From: Streptomyces sp. NBC_00443
GTDB lineage: Bacteria > Actinomycetota > Actinomycetes > Streptomycetales > Streptomycetaceae
Direction of reading: 5' to 3'
NCBI RefSeq assembly: GCF_036014175.1
Contig: NZ_CP107917.1
Span: forward strand, 8,556,001-8,620,000
Length of the DNA: 64,000 bases
The notes below the pieces were generated by a model that saw nothing but the letters and a program-made list of their open reading frames with translations, had not been told where the DNA came from and made no database searches. Every line of letters begins with the position of its first letter. Position 1 is the stretch's first letter. Made by a program: the position numbers and the translations under genes. Shown here one piece after another: positions 52,736 through 60,969 of this stretch.

Positions 52736-52747
52736 CGCCTCGGGTGG

Positions 52748-53719
52748 TCACGGCTCCGAGGTCTCGGATTCCAGGGAGGCACGGGTCGCCTTGCCGTAGA
52801 CGCCGGACTCGTCGCTGAGGATGACGCGCGTGAGTTGGTAGGTGCGGACCGAGCCTTCCACCCCGCGGTCGTAGTCGCCGTCGATGTCCCCGGCGTAGAG
52901 GCCCATCTGGCGCAGGCGCAGCTGGAGTTCGGTGACCTCGGGCCCTTGATCCCCGAGGCGGAGGACCGGGGACTGACCTTCCGGGGCGGTGGGTTCGGGG
53001 GCGGCTGAGCCGGCGCCGGCGCTGGAGGGGGCCGCGGTGGAGGTGGCGGCGGAGTTGGCCCTGGTTGCCGGGCTGTCGGTCGGGGGCGTACTGGGCGAGG
53101 ACGTCGGGCTCGGAGCCGGCGATGCGGTGGCCGTGGCGGCGGACTGGCCCTCGGGGGATGTGCCGTCCTCGGTGGAGCTGTCCGGAACGGGCGCCCGAAC
53201 GTCGTCGGACGTGGCCCGGGCCCGGGAGGGGCTGTCGTAGAGGCGGAGCCCGCCCAGGGCGGCACCGGTCAGCAGGACGACCAGGGCGACGCCTGCTACG
53301 GCGATCAGAAGGGGGCGGCGGTTGCGTGAGGGGCCTTGCAGGGTTTCCACGCCGGGGGCGGGGACAGGGGACGTGGGGCTGTCGTCCGTGTCCCCGGCGT
53401 CCAGGGTGTTCCCGGTGTCCCCTTGTGATGCCGAGTCCCTTGATATCTCCAAGTCGCCTGAACCTGGCGGTACTTCGTCGTCGTCCCCTGAATCTGGAGG
53501 TACTTCGTCCTCGGTCGCCCGGCTCGCCCCGGCATCGTCGCCGAGCTCCACGAACCGTCGAATCCGCAGCGGAGCGAAGTCCTCTGCTGCCGCCGCCTCC
53601 GCTGTGCGCGCGTCCCGGCGGGCGTCGGAGGCGAGGCGGGCGCAGGAGCAGGCCGGAGTTCCGTCCGATGCCCGGGGTGTGTCGCACTCCGGGCAGAGGA
53701 GGCTGTTCGGTTCGCTCAT
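52748..53719 (-). CDS. Membrane-anchored peptidoglycan-binding protein with N-terminal zinc ribbon
   Basis: A 323-residue protein. N-terminal cysteines CPEC (9-12) and CSC (24-26) suggest a cytoplasmic zinc knuckle. An acidic, repetitive linker (DEVPPDSG/DEVPPGSG) reaches the single membrane helix at 137-158. A long Ser/Thr/Pro/Ala extracellular linker then leads to a C-terminal PG_binding_1 domain (GDQGPEVTELQLRLRQMGLYAGDIDGDYD, about 263-316). The layout suits sensing or anchoring at the cell wall. ATG 53719 has a GGAGAG site. Function not established. Confidence 0.85.
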   Translation of the reverse strand: MSEPNSLLCPECDTPRASDGTPACSCARLASDARRDARTAEAAAAEDFAPLRIRRFVELGDDAGASRATEDEVPPDSGDDDEVPPGSGDLEISRDSASQGDTGNTLDAGDTDDSPTSPVPAPGVETLQGPSRNRRPLLIAVAGVALVVLLTGAALGGLRLYDSPSRARATSDDVRAPVPDSSTEDGTSPEGQSAATATASPAPSPTSSPSTPPTDSPATRANSAATSTAAPSSAGAGSAAPEPTAPEGQSPVLRLGDQGPEVTELQLRLRQMGLYAGDIDGDYDRGVEGSVRTYQLTRVILSDESGVYGKATRASLESETSEP

Positions 53720-53861
53720 GTGGGGTCTCTCTCCGTGCAGGATCCTGAGTCCAGGCATATGTCCTGCACATAATCTCCATCACCCCGGGTGTGGGTGGAA
53801 CCGGGGCCTCCGGACCGACCGGATCAAGCCGGGCGAGGACGCTGCGTGCGGATGGTTGCCG

Positions 53862-54509
53862 CTACCGCGACCGGCGCGGCGACGTCCCGGCGGTGGGCCG
53901 GTCGAGGTGGGCGGTGAACCAGTCGCGGGCCAGTTCGGCGACGGTGGTGAGGGTGCCGTGTTCCTCGAAGAGGTGGGTGGCGCCCGGTACGACGGCGATC
54001 CGGTGTTCGCAGTGCATCCGGTCGGCGGCCAGGCGGTTGAGGCTGAGCACCTGGGTGTCGCGGCTGCCGACGATGAGCAGGGTCGGCGCCCGCAGGCGGG
54101 TCAGCGCCGCCGGCGTGGCCAGGTCGGGGCGGCCGCCGCGGGAGACGACGGAGCGGATGCCGGAGCCGGACAGTGCGGCGGCCTCCAGTGCCGCGGCGGC
54201 CCCGGTACTGGCCCCGAAGTAGGCGACGGGCAGGCCGGTTTCAGCGCGCAGCCACAGGGACGCCGCGTGCAGGCGGCGGGCGAGCAGGAAGATGTCGAAG
54301 ACGTTGTGCCGGTCGTGGGCCTCGTCGTCGCTGAGCAGGTCGAGCAGCAGCGTGGCCAGACCGGCGCGGTTGAGGGCGGAGGCGACGTAGCGGTTGCGCG
54401 GGCTGTGCCGGCCGCTGCCGCTGCCGTGCGCGAACGCCACGGCCGCGGGGGCCTCGTCCGGCACGACCAGGTGGGCGCCCAGCCGGGCCCCCGCGGCGGG
54501 GATCAGCAC
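53862..54509 (-). CDS. Dienelactone hydrolase-like alpha/beta hydrolase (probably the second half of a split fusion gene)
   Basis: A 215-residue hydrolase domain: VAFAHGSGSGRHSPRN, nucleophile AYFGASTGAAAALEAAAL (GxSxG Ser), TLLIVGSRDTQVL (Asp) and VVPGATHLFEEHG (His). GTG 54509 overlaps the phosphoribosyltransferase stop by 7 bases and is the only close start. In Mycobacterium tuberculosis Rv0571c the two domains are one 443-residue chain; adding one base in the G4 run at 54565-54568 would fuse these to 448 residues. So it may be an independent coupled gene or the product of a one-base loss. Confidence 0.78.
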   Translation of the reverse strand: MLIPAAGARLGAHLVVPDEAPAAVAFAHGSGSGRHSPRNRYVASALNRAGLATLLLDLLSDDEAHDRHNVFDIFLLARRLHAASLWLRAETGLPVAYFGASTGAAAALEAAALSGSGIRSVVSRGGRPDLATPAALTRLRAPTLLIVGSRDTQVLSLNRLAADRMHCEHRIAVVPGATHLFEEHGTLTTVAELARDWFTAHLDRPTAGTSPRRSR

Positions 54510-55207
54510 GTCCCGGTCCGGCCGTGACGACGGTGCCCCCTCGGGGGACTGCCCGGCGGGGAGCGGGGTGTGGAGCGGGCGGCCTCGGCGAGCAGGTACG
54601 TGACCTCGGCGTCCGAGGTCTGCGCGAAGTTCCGGTACCAGGCGCCGACCGAGCCGAGGGCCCGCAGCGGCTGCGGACACACCACCTCGTCGGCGGCCCG
54701 CCGCAGTCGGGCGACGCTGTGAGTGGGACCGACGGGCACGGCGAGGACGACCCGGGCCGCGCCCTGGCCTCGTACGACCCGGCAGGCCGCCTCCGCCGTA
54801 GCGCCGGTGGCGAGCCCGTCGTCCACCACGACCGCGACACGCCCCGCGACCGGCAGCGCGGCCCGGCCCTGCCGGTACTCGCGCACACGCCGCTCCAGCT
54901 CGGCCCGCTCCGCTCGCTCCACGGCGTTCTGCTCGGCGACGTCCAGCCCGGCCTCGCTGATCACGTCCTGGTTGAGGACGCGGACACCGTGCTCGCCGAT
55001 CGCGCCGAACCCCCACTCCGGCTGCCGGGGCACGCCCAGCTTGCGCACCACCAGCACATCCAGCGGGGCGCCGAGATGCCGGGCCACTTCGGCCGCCACG
55101 GGCATCCCGCCTCGCGGCAGCCCCAGCACCACCACGTCCTGACCGCGCCACTCCTCCAGCGTCTCGGCCAGCAGCCGCCCGGCCGCCCTGCGATCGTCGT
55201 ACCGCAT
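54503..55207 (-). CDS. Phosphoribosyltransferase domain protein (ComF/PRT type), probably split from the downstream hydrolase
   Basis: A 234-residue protein. The PRPP loop is VAVVVDDGLATGATAEAAC, with VVVLGLPRGGMPVAAEVAR and VLVVRKLGVPRQPEWGFGAIGE as conserved flanks. The PRT fold ends near residue 205 (VTYLLAEAAR); the last ~28 residues (STPRSPPGSPPRGHRRHGRT) are low-complexity, as expected of out-of-frame sequence. Fused homologues sit in dormancy/stress contexts in mycobacteria. Divergent from peptidase E. Confidence 0.85.
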   Translation of the reverse strand: MRYDDRRAAGRLLAETLEEWRGQDVVVLGLPRGGMPVAAEVARHLGAPLDVLVVRKLGVPRQPEWGFGAIGEHGVRVLNQDVISEAGLDVAEQNAVERAERAELERRVREYRQGRAALPVAGRVAVVVDDGLATGATAEAACRVVRGQGAARVVLAVPVGPTHSVARLRRAADEVVCPQPLRALGSVGAWYRNFAQTSDAEVTYLLAEAARSTPRSPPGSPPRGHRRHGRTGTC

Positions 55208-55432
55208 ACGCCGCCTCCCGCGCCCACGAGGGCGGGAGCCTGTCCTTACCTCTTCAGGCTACGACTGTTCGCCCGCCGTGGATGCCGGGCTGCCGACGGT
55301 GTGCGGACGGCCCACGCACGAGGCCTCACCCGCAGTCGCCCCCTGCGCTGGCAGGGCCAATTTTCGATTGCGCTCGCCGCCCGGACCGCGGCATCGTTCC
55401 CGAACACTTCCCGACCCCGAGGAGGTCCACCG

Positions 55433-56185
55433 GTGCCCGACGTTCCGCCCCACCGCCTGGCCCTCCTCGGAGGCGGCTTCTCCACCGAGGACGACGGCCT
55501 GCTCGACGACTGGGTCCTCGGACACGCGCGCACGCCCCGGCCGAAGGTCTGTTTTCTGCCCACCGCGAGCGGTGATGCCCCGGCGTACGCGGAGAGGTTC
55601 CTGACCGCGTTCCGCACGCGCCCCTCCTGCGCTCCCTCCGTCCTGCCACTCTTCCGACGGACACTCGACGACGAGGACCTGCGCGCCCACCTGCTTGCCC
55701 AGGACGTCGTCTACGTCGGCGGCGGAAACACCGCGAACCTGCTCGCCGTATGGCGCGTGCACGGAGTGGACCGGCTTCTGCGCGAGGCCTACGACCGCGG
55801 CACCCTGCTGTGCGGCATCAGCGCGGGCGCCAACTGCTGGGCCGAGGCCTCCCACACCGACTCCTTCGGCCCGCTGACCTCCCTGCCGGACGGCTTGGGG
55901 CTGCTGCCGGGCTCGGTCTGCCCGCACTACGACAGCGAACCGGGACGCCGGTCCTCGTACGGAGCGGTGGTGGGGAGCGGAGCGCTACCCGCCGGGTGGG
56001 CGCTGGACGACGGAACCGGGGCCCTCTTCACGGACGGCCGCCTCACGGAGGCGGTCACGCGTGCGTCGGGTGCACTCGTGTACCGGGTGGAGGCGGACGA
56101 CGGAGGTGGGGGTGTCGTCCAGGAGCGGGCTCTGCCCTGTCGTCGTCTGTCCCGTACGCCGGATGCGGGAGGCTTGCTGCCATGA
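55433..56185 (+). CDS. Peptidase E (S51 family, aspartyl dipeptidase-like)
   Basis: A 250-residue serine peptidase. The nucleophile motif is CGISAGANCW (Ser130), and LALLGGGF, VYVGGGNTANLL and FGPLTSLPDGLGLLPGSVCPHYD are family hallmarks. It cleaves Asp-Xaa dipeptides or processes small peptide-like substrates such as cyanophycin fragments. GTG 55433 follows GGAGG by 7 bases; a longer open frame upstream is not coding-like. Overlaps the next gene by 4 bases. Confidence 0.9.
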   Translation: MPDVPPHRLALLGGGFSTEDDGLLDDWVLGHARTPRPKVCFLPTASGDAPAYAERFLTAFRTRPSCAPSVLPLFRRTLDDEDLRAHLLAQDVVYVGGGNTANLLAVWRVHGVDRLLREAYDRGTLLCGISAGANCWAEASHTDSFGPLTSLPDGLGLLPGSVCPHYDSEPGRRSSYGAVVGSGALPAGWALDDGTGALFTDGRLTEAVTRASGALVYRVEADDGGGGVVQERALPCRRLSRTPDAGGLLP

Positions 56186-56856
56186 CCGAATCCAGAGCCT
56201 CGGCGTCCCCCGTGGAGATCCACGCCTACCTCGTCGAGCAGCTGAACCGCGTGCTTCGGCGGCCCGGGATGTTCGGGGGCGAGACGGCGCTGTGGATGGT
56301 GGTGGACCATCTGCTGTTCGTGGAGGGGCAGCCCAAGGCGTGGTACGAGGAGAGGGAGCGTCTCGCCGAGCGTGGGTGCTGGGACGCGCTCGGAGTTCGA
56401 GGGGTGTTTCGCCAGCTGATCCCCGGTCGCGACTACGACAGCGGAACAGCCTCGGTCCTCGCCGAGTTCGCGCATCGACGCGGCTGGCTGAAGCCTGACC
56501 GGGTCCTCGACGGTCAGGAGTACGAGGCCCTTGTCGGCCGAGTTCGCCAGTGGGCCGGGCAGGACCGGGTGTGGTCGGACGTGGTCTCCGAGTTCGGGGA
56601 ACCCTCGGTGCTGTTCGGTGGAAACAACCCGCTGTACGGCAAGACACTCGGCTACGTCACTGGGGACACCGGCCGGCCGATCGTCCATTTCCACCTCTGG
56701 AACGGCAGCCGGAACGCAGACGAACCGTCGTGGCCGCCCGCGCACGAGGAACCGCTCCTGTTCGCCGTCCGCTTCGGGGACGGTCCGTTCCGCGAGACCT
56801 TCACGTTCACCCCGGAAGGACGCCGGCTGCGGCCGGCCGCGGAAGGGCAGTGCTGA
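56182..56856 (+). CDS. Uncharacterised 224-aa protein following peptidase E
   Basis: A 224-residue soluble protein with no family I recognise. It is Trp/Phe-rich and globular: EIHAYLVEQLNRVLRRPGMFGGETALWMVVDHLLFVEGQPKAWY, later FGEPSVLFGGNNPLYGKTLGYVTGD and PIVHFHLWNG. No signal, membrane or metal motif. The start overlaps the peptidase E stop (ATGA), so the two are co-translated. The first 45 residues recall small contact-dependent immunity-like proteins, but I have no firm basis for that. Confidence 0.72.
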   Translation: MTESRASASPVEIHAYLVEQLNRVLRRPGMFGGETALWMVVDHLLFVEGQPKAWYEERERLAERGCWDALGVRGVFRQLIPGRDYDSGTASVLAEFAHRRGWLKPDRVLDGQEYEALVGRVRQWAGQDRVWSDVVSEFGEPSVLFGGNNPLYGKTLGYVTGDTGRPIVHFHLWNGSRNADEPSWPPAHEEPLLFAVRFGDGPFRETFTFTPEGRRLRPAAEGQC

Positions 56857-56988
56857 GCCGGTTCCCCCGGGGGCTCGGCAGCTTGGCGATTTCCGGTCGG
56901 TACCCGTGGACAGTTGCCGTGTTCAATCACTTGGTAGCGCGTCACGCATCACGGCACGAACGGACGGCCCCACACGTCAGGAGGCATC

Positions 56989-58230
56989 GTGATCGCCGCT
57001 CCCGAGCCCGGACTGACCGAACGTGACATCGTCGAACGGGCCGTGAACCTGCGGCCCGTGCTGCTGGAGCGTCAGCCGGAGACCGAACGGCTGACGCACT
57101 ACCCCAAGGACACCCACGACGACTTTCTGCGGGCCGGTTTCTACCGGATGCTTCAGCCGCGCCGCTACGGCGGCTACGAGTTCGGTCTGCCCACCTTCTA
57201 CCGCGTGGTCACCGAGATCGCTCGCGGCTGTCCCTCCACCGGCTGGGCCCTGTCGCTCACGGCCGCCCACGTCCTCCAGGCCGCCTCGGTCTTCGAGGAG
57301 AGGGCGCAGGACGAGATCTTCGGCGCGGACGGCGACTTCCGTGCCGCCTCCACCGTCGCGCCCATCGGCGTCGCCCGGCCCGACGGCGACGGCCATGTCG
57401 TCCTGGACGGCACCTGGCCGTACTCCTCGGGCGCCCCCTACTCCACCCACTACGTCGGCCAGAGCCTGCGCGCCCCCGACCGCGACGGCGCCCCGCCCGG
57501 ACCTCCGGTGCTGTTCGTCGCACCGCGCTCGGTGTGGACGGTGCTCGACGACTGGCACGGCGTCCTGGGGCTGCGCGGCAGCGGCTCCAACAGCATCCAC
57601 ATGGAACAGGCCCGCATCCCCGCGTATCTCACCCGCGAGGCGAGCCTGCTCGACCTGCCCGTCGAGGGCGGCAGCGCCGGGTCCGTCCTGCACGGCAACC
57701 CCATGTACGCCGGGCGGGCGCCGAGCTTCTTCCATGGCGAACTGGCCGCCATCATGATCGGCACCGCGTACGCCGCCGCAGACGAGTACGCCCGGGTCGT
57801 CACCGACCGCCCCCTCATTCTCGAACCCGGCCGCACCCGGGCCGAACTCCACGACTACCAGCGGCACCTCGGCGAAGCCCTCGGAGTCATCCACACGGCC
57901 GAGGCGGCGCTGCAACGCACCGCCGAGGAATGGATGGAGACCTGTCACCGCAACGCCACCGGCGGCCCGCCCTTCACCACCGCCGAGGACAACCGCCTCG
58001 CGCTCATGTTCCTGAACGCGGGCCGCATGACCTGGGACGTCCTCCAGGGCAGCCTCTTCCGCACCGCAGGTTCCCGGCACGCGCGCGACGGCGAGCGGAT
58101 GCAGCGCTACTTCCGGGACGCGGCCACGTACTGGACCCACGTGGGCGCCGGCATGGCCGAGCCCCTCGCCCGCCGCGTCGGCTGCGACCGCCTGGGACAG
58201 CCGTCCGACCACATTCCGTTGATCCCCTGA
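56989..58230 (+). CDS. Flavin-dependent monooxygenase / acyl-CoA dehydrogenase-fold protein (HsaA-like)
   Basis: A 413-residue protein of the acyl-CoA dehydrogenase fold, but without the WEGTSEIQ catalytic end. Instead it resembles FMNH2-dependent hydroxylases of the HsaA/HpaB-D group: EIARGCPSTGWALSLTAAHVLQAA, DGTWPYSSGAPYSTHYVG and DDWHGVLGLRGSGSNSIH. It would need a separate flavin reductase, not seen nearby. GTG 56989 follows AGGAGG. It stands alone. Confidence 0.82.
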   Translation: MIAAPEPGLTERDIVERAVNLRPVLLERQPETERLTHYPKDTHDDFLRAGFYRMLQPRRYGGYEFGLPTFYRVVTEIARGCPSTGWALSLTAAHVLQAASVFEERAQDEIFGADGDFRAASTVAPIGVARPDGDGHVVLDGTWPYSSGAPYSTHYVGQSLRAPDRDGAPPGPPVLFVAPRSVWTVLDDWHGVLGLRGSGSNSIHMEQARIPAYLTREASLLDLPVEGGSAGSVLHGNPMYAGRAPSFFHGELAAIMIGTAYAAADEYARVVTDRPLILEPGRTRAELHDYQRHLGEALGVIHTAEAALQRTAEEWMETCHRNATGGPPFTTAEDNRLALMFLNAGRMTWDVLQGSLFRTAGSRHARDGERMQRYFRDAATYWTHVGAGMAEPLARRVGCDRLGQPSDHIPLIP

Positions 58231-58394
58231 GTCCGCCGCCCGGTGTTCCCCTGAGGAGGACCCTCTGACCAGCATTGCCATCCCCTGGACGGCGATAGGA
58301 ATGCTCCGGTCCGGATCGGGTACGCGAGCAGGGCCGCACCAGGTCGATCACGTCCCGGGCGGCCCGCACTACCGCCGCTACCAGGGGATTTGTC

Positions 58395-58796
58395 ATGGAG
58401 ACACCAGCGAACGACAACACCGCCACACCGGCCCGGCGTGCGCTGGACGCGCTGGCCGGGAACAGCGAGGACAGGACGGCGATGGACACGCTCGCGAGCA
58501 GCGACGTCCTCGTCCCCGTCCCCGACGACGCCAATGAGCAGGACGCCATCGACCCCGGCGCAGTGGCGCTGCCGGTCATCGAGCGGTCGGACGGCGAGCC
58601 GGTCGTCCCCGTCTTCACCTCCGAGCCGGCGATGGCCGAGCTGCTGCCCTTCGTCTCCCGTTACCGCGTGGTACCGCTGGGCGCACTCGCCTCGCAATGG
58701 CCGTCCGAGGACCTGGCCCTGACCATAGACGCCGGCTCCTCACACCCGCTGACCCTGACGTCGGAGGGCGTGCGGACCCTGCTGGCGCGGCCCTAG
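58395..58796 (+). CDS. SseB-like domain protein (133 aa)
   Basis: A 133-residue soluble protein. The body VFTSEPAMAELLPFVSRYRVVPLGALASQWPSEDLALTIDAGSSHPLTLTSEGVRTLL matches the SseB N-terminal domain family found in actinobacterial cytosolic proteins of unknown role. An acidic N-terminal region precedes it. AGGGG precedes ATG 58395. The 164 bases before it show no convincing gene. A 15-bp hairpin terminates it 50 bases downstream. Confidence 0.8.
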   Translation: METPANDNTATPARRALDALAGNSEDRTAMDTLASSDVLVPVPDDANEQDAIDPGAVALPVIERSDGEPVVPVFTSEPAMAELLPFVSRYRVVPLGALASQWPSEDLALTIDAGSSHPLTLTSEGVRTLLARP

Positions 58797-58846
58797 CACC
58801 GACGACGAGCGGTCACAGGGCTCCGACGGAGAAATGAAGACATGAA

Positions 58847-58890
58847 CGTGAAGGGGACGAGTGGCACCCCAGCCGCTCGTCCCCTTCACG
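58847..58890 (+). terminator. Terminator downstream of the SseB-like gene
   Basis: CGTGAAGGGGACGAG (58847-58861) pairs perfectly with CTCGTCCCCTTCACG (58876-58890) around a 14-base loop, 50 bases after the stop. The rest of the 58797-59044 gap shows nothing else I can support. Confidence 0.75.
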
Positions 58891-59044
58891 CTGTGGCATC
58901 CCAGCCGCCACCGGCGGCACCCGAAACGGCCCCGGACGGCGGGTGAAGGTCGGCCGGAACTGCTCCCCGCCACGGGGTGCCTCAGCCCTGCGGAGAGGGA
59001 AGATCCCACCGGGAGGGCCGACGTGAAAAGGGTGGGGGGTCGTC

Positions 59045-59899
59045 TTGAGGTTCGTCCTGCTCGGTACCGCCGCCGGAGGCGGGTTTCCACGCTGGAACTG
59101 CGCCTGCGCGCGATGCGCCGCCGCCCGCGACGGCAAGCTGCCCGCGCGCGGCCCGGAATGCGCGGCCGTCACCGGAAACTCCCGCGACTGGTGGCTGCTG
59201 AACACCTCGCCCGACATCCGCGCCCAGCTCACCGCGGCCTCCGCCCTGTGGCCCAGCCCGCGGCACACTCCCGTACGGGGAGTGCTGCTGACCGACGCCG
59301 AGGCGAATCACGTGGCGGGCCTGGCCGTGCTGCGTGACGTGCCCGGGCTGAAGACATACGCCGCCCCGCCCGTCCTCACCGCCCTGGCCCCGGCGCGGAC
59401 GGCCCTCGACCGTCACGACCCGTGGGAGTGGGCGGACAGCCTGACGGAGGGCGGGTTCGTGCTGGCCGGCGGTCTGGTCGTCACGGCCCACCCCGTCGTG
59501 GATGAACCGCCGGCCTACGTACCGGCCGCCCGGTCGTCCGACGTCCGCTGGGTGACGGCGTACCGCATCGAGGACCTGGCGACCGGCGGCGTCCTCGTGT
59601 ACGCGCCCCGCCTGCGCACCTGGAGCGTGCTGCTGGACGACCTGATCGAGACGGCGGACTGCGTCGTCATGGACGGCACGCACTTCGCGCCGGACGAGAC
59701 ACCGCGGGCCGGGCGCCGACTGTCCGTCTCGGGGCCGGCCGGCAGCCTCGCCGCCCTGACCCGGCACCCGCACGCCCGTCGGATCTACACCCACCTGACC
59801 GACACGAATCCCCTGCTCGACCCCGCCTCGGCGGCTCGTGCACAGGTGTCCGAGGCGGGCGTGGAAGTGCTTCCGGACGGCACCGAGTTCGTGATCTGA
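59045..59899 (+). CDS. pqqB: PqqB-like metallo-beta-lactamase-fold protein (orphan)
   Basis: A 284-residue homologue of the PQQ biosynthesis hydroxylase PqqB. Hallmarks: LLGTAAGGGFPRWNCACARC (cysteines 19, 21, 24, zinc site), LLNTSPDIRAQL, DGTHFAPDE and THLTDTNPLLD. The internal metal segment reads TDAEANHVAGL, where PqqB has IDH. It starts at a TTG (59045) because an in-frame stop at 59024 excludes any longer version. No pqqA, C, D or E gene is in the window, so its role may not be PQQ synthesis. Convergent with the MarR gene. Confidence 0.82.
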   Translation: MRFVLLGTAAGGGFPRWNCACARCAAARDGKLPARGPECAAVTGNSRDWWLLNTSPDIRAQLTAASALWPSPRHTPVRGVLLTDAEANHVAGLAVLRDVPGLKTYAAPPVLTALAPARTALDRHDPWEWADSLTEGGFVLAGGLVVTAHPVVDEPPAYVPAARSSDVRWVTAYRIEDLATGGVLVYAPRLRTWSVLLDDLIETADCVVMDGTHFAPDETPRAGRRLSVSGPAGSLAALTRHPHARRIYTHLTDTNPLLDPASAARAQVSEAGVEVLPDGTEFVI

Positions 59900-59948
59900 C
59901 GCCCGGCGCCGAGGTCCTGGGCCGGCAGTCCGTCGTCCGACTCCGGCC

Positions 59949-60338
59949 TCAGCCGCTCAGCATCCGCGCCAGCACGTCCCGCTGCAGCGGCAGTACCTCG
60001 GCGTGCAGGTCACGCCCTTTGCGGGTGAGGGTGACGTACACGCCGCGCCGGTCCTCCGCGCAGACGGATCGCTCCACGAGGCCGTCCTTCTCCAGCCGCC
60101 CTATGAGCCGGGACAGTGCGCTCTGGCTGAGGTGAACCCGGCCGACCAGGTTCTGCACCCGGCACTGCTCGCCCTCCTTGGGGGCCGCCGCCGCGAGGAT
60201 GTCGAGCACCTCGAAGTCGCTCGCGCCCAGGCCGTGCGGGTGCAGCACGCGGTCGATCTCGCACATCGTGCGCGCGTGCACCGAGAGGATGTCCCGCCAC
60301 CGTTCCTCGAGCCCGGCGTCGGCCGTCTTCACTGCCAT
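59949..60338 (-). CDS. MarR-family transcriptional regulator
   Basis: A 129-residue regulator with winged HTH (EQCRVQNLVGRVHLSQSALSRLIGRLEKDGLVERSVCAEDRRGVYVTLTRKGRDL). The alternative starts are GTG 60347 and GTG 60332; the true one is not certain. Two Cys residues (C28, and one in the wing SVCAEDRRG) could serve as redox sensors. Two palindromes (60370-60397) just upstream look like its operator. It ends tail-to-tail with the PqqB-like gene. Confidence 0.88.
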   Translation of the reverse strand: MAVKTADAGLEERWRDILSVHARTMCEIDRVLHPHGLGASDFEVLDILAAAAPKEGEQCRVQNLVGRVHLSQSALSRLIGRLEKDGLVERSVCAEDRRGVYVTLTRKGRDLHAEVLPLQRDVLARMLSG

Positions 60339-60369
60339 ACCTGGCACGGTAGCACCGATCCGGCCATTT

Positions 60370-60397
60370 GTTGCCTGTGCAACTAGTGCGCGCGCAC
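60370..60397. promoter_or_regulatory. Paired palindromes upstream of the MarR gene
   Basis: GTTGC-CTGT-GCAAC (60370-60383) has the TTGC-N4-GCAA shape of MarR operators. Three bases later comes the perfect 12-bp palindrome GTGCGCGCGCAC (60386-60397). Together they lie 32-59 bases before the MarR start, consistent with autoregulation. Confidence 0.6.
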
Positions 60398-60438
60398 GGA
60401 ATCGTGGGCGAGCTCCGGGGCAGGTCCCCGGGCAGGTC

Positions 60439-60789
60439 TCAGCCGGGCGCGTCCTGAAGCAGCCCGACGAGATTGCCGTCCGCGTCCTTCACGGAGGCGA
60501 TCAGCCTGCCGCCACCGACGTCGTGGACGTCCTGCAGCATCTCGGCACCCGCCTCCCGCAGGGCGGCGATGCTCGTCCTGATGTCGTCGACGTGCCAGTA
60601 GGGGACCGGACCGGTCATGCCCTTCGCGTGTCCGTTGGGGTCGAGACCGACGTCCTGTCCGGCGTCCTTGAAGCCGACGTAGTACGGCTCGTCCGCATAC
60701 GGTTCCGTGCCCAGCAGGGCCCTGAACAGGCTCTTCGCCTGGTCCAGGTCCTTGACGGGGTAGATGATCGTGTTGACTCCGGCGGTCAT
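60439..60789 (-). CDS. VOC-family (glyoxalase/bleomycin-resistance-like) protein
   Basis: A 116-residue single VOC domain protein: NTIIYPVKDLDQAKSLFRALLGTEP ... PYYVGFKDAGQDVGLDP ... PVPYWHVDDIRTSIAALREAGAEML ... SVKDADGNLVGLLQD. The beta-alpha-beta-beta-beta modules are clear, but some usual metal ligands are replaced (PYWHVDD keeps one His), so it may bind a ligand rather than catalyse. AGGAGG precedes the ATG. Same strand as the MarR gene downstream and possibly its target. Confidence 0.88.
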   Translation of the reverse strand: MTAGVNTIIYPVKDLDQAKSLFRALLGTEPYADEPYYVGFKDAGQDVGLDPNGHAKGMTGPVPYWHVDDIRTSIAALREAGAEMLQDVHDVGGGRLIASVKDADGNLVGLLQDAPG

Positions 60790-60915
60790 GACGTCCTCCT
60801 GACGTGAAGTGTGCTCGACGGTGTTCGTCGGTGGTTTCACGCTAGGGCGGGGCAGTCCGGGAACGCTTCTTCATTCCTGACCGGTCACCGACCTCACTGT
60901 CCGTTCGCAGACGGA

Positions 60916-60952
60916 GGGCGCGCCGACGGCCGTGTCGCCGTGCAGCGCGCCC
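60916..60952. terminator. Terminator downstream of the LacI gene
   Basis: Outer 8-bp stem GGGCGCGC/GCGCGCCC (60916-60923 with 60945-60952) encloses an inner 5-bp stem ACGGC/GCCGT (60926-60930 with 60937-60941). It ends 18 bases beyond the LacI stop on the minus strand. Confidence 0.65.
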
Positions 60953-60969
60953 ACGCGGGCCGCTCGCGA

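Noticed and set aside
58231..58394. Possible small gene before the SseB-like gene
   Set aside because: There is no good start with a ribosome site, and the longest frame overlaps the SseB-like gene in another frame with no conserved feature.
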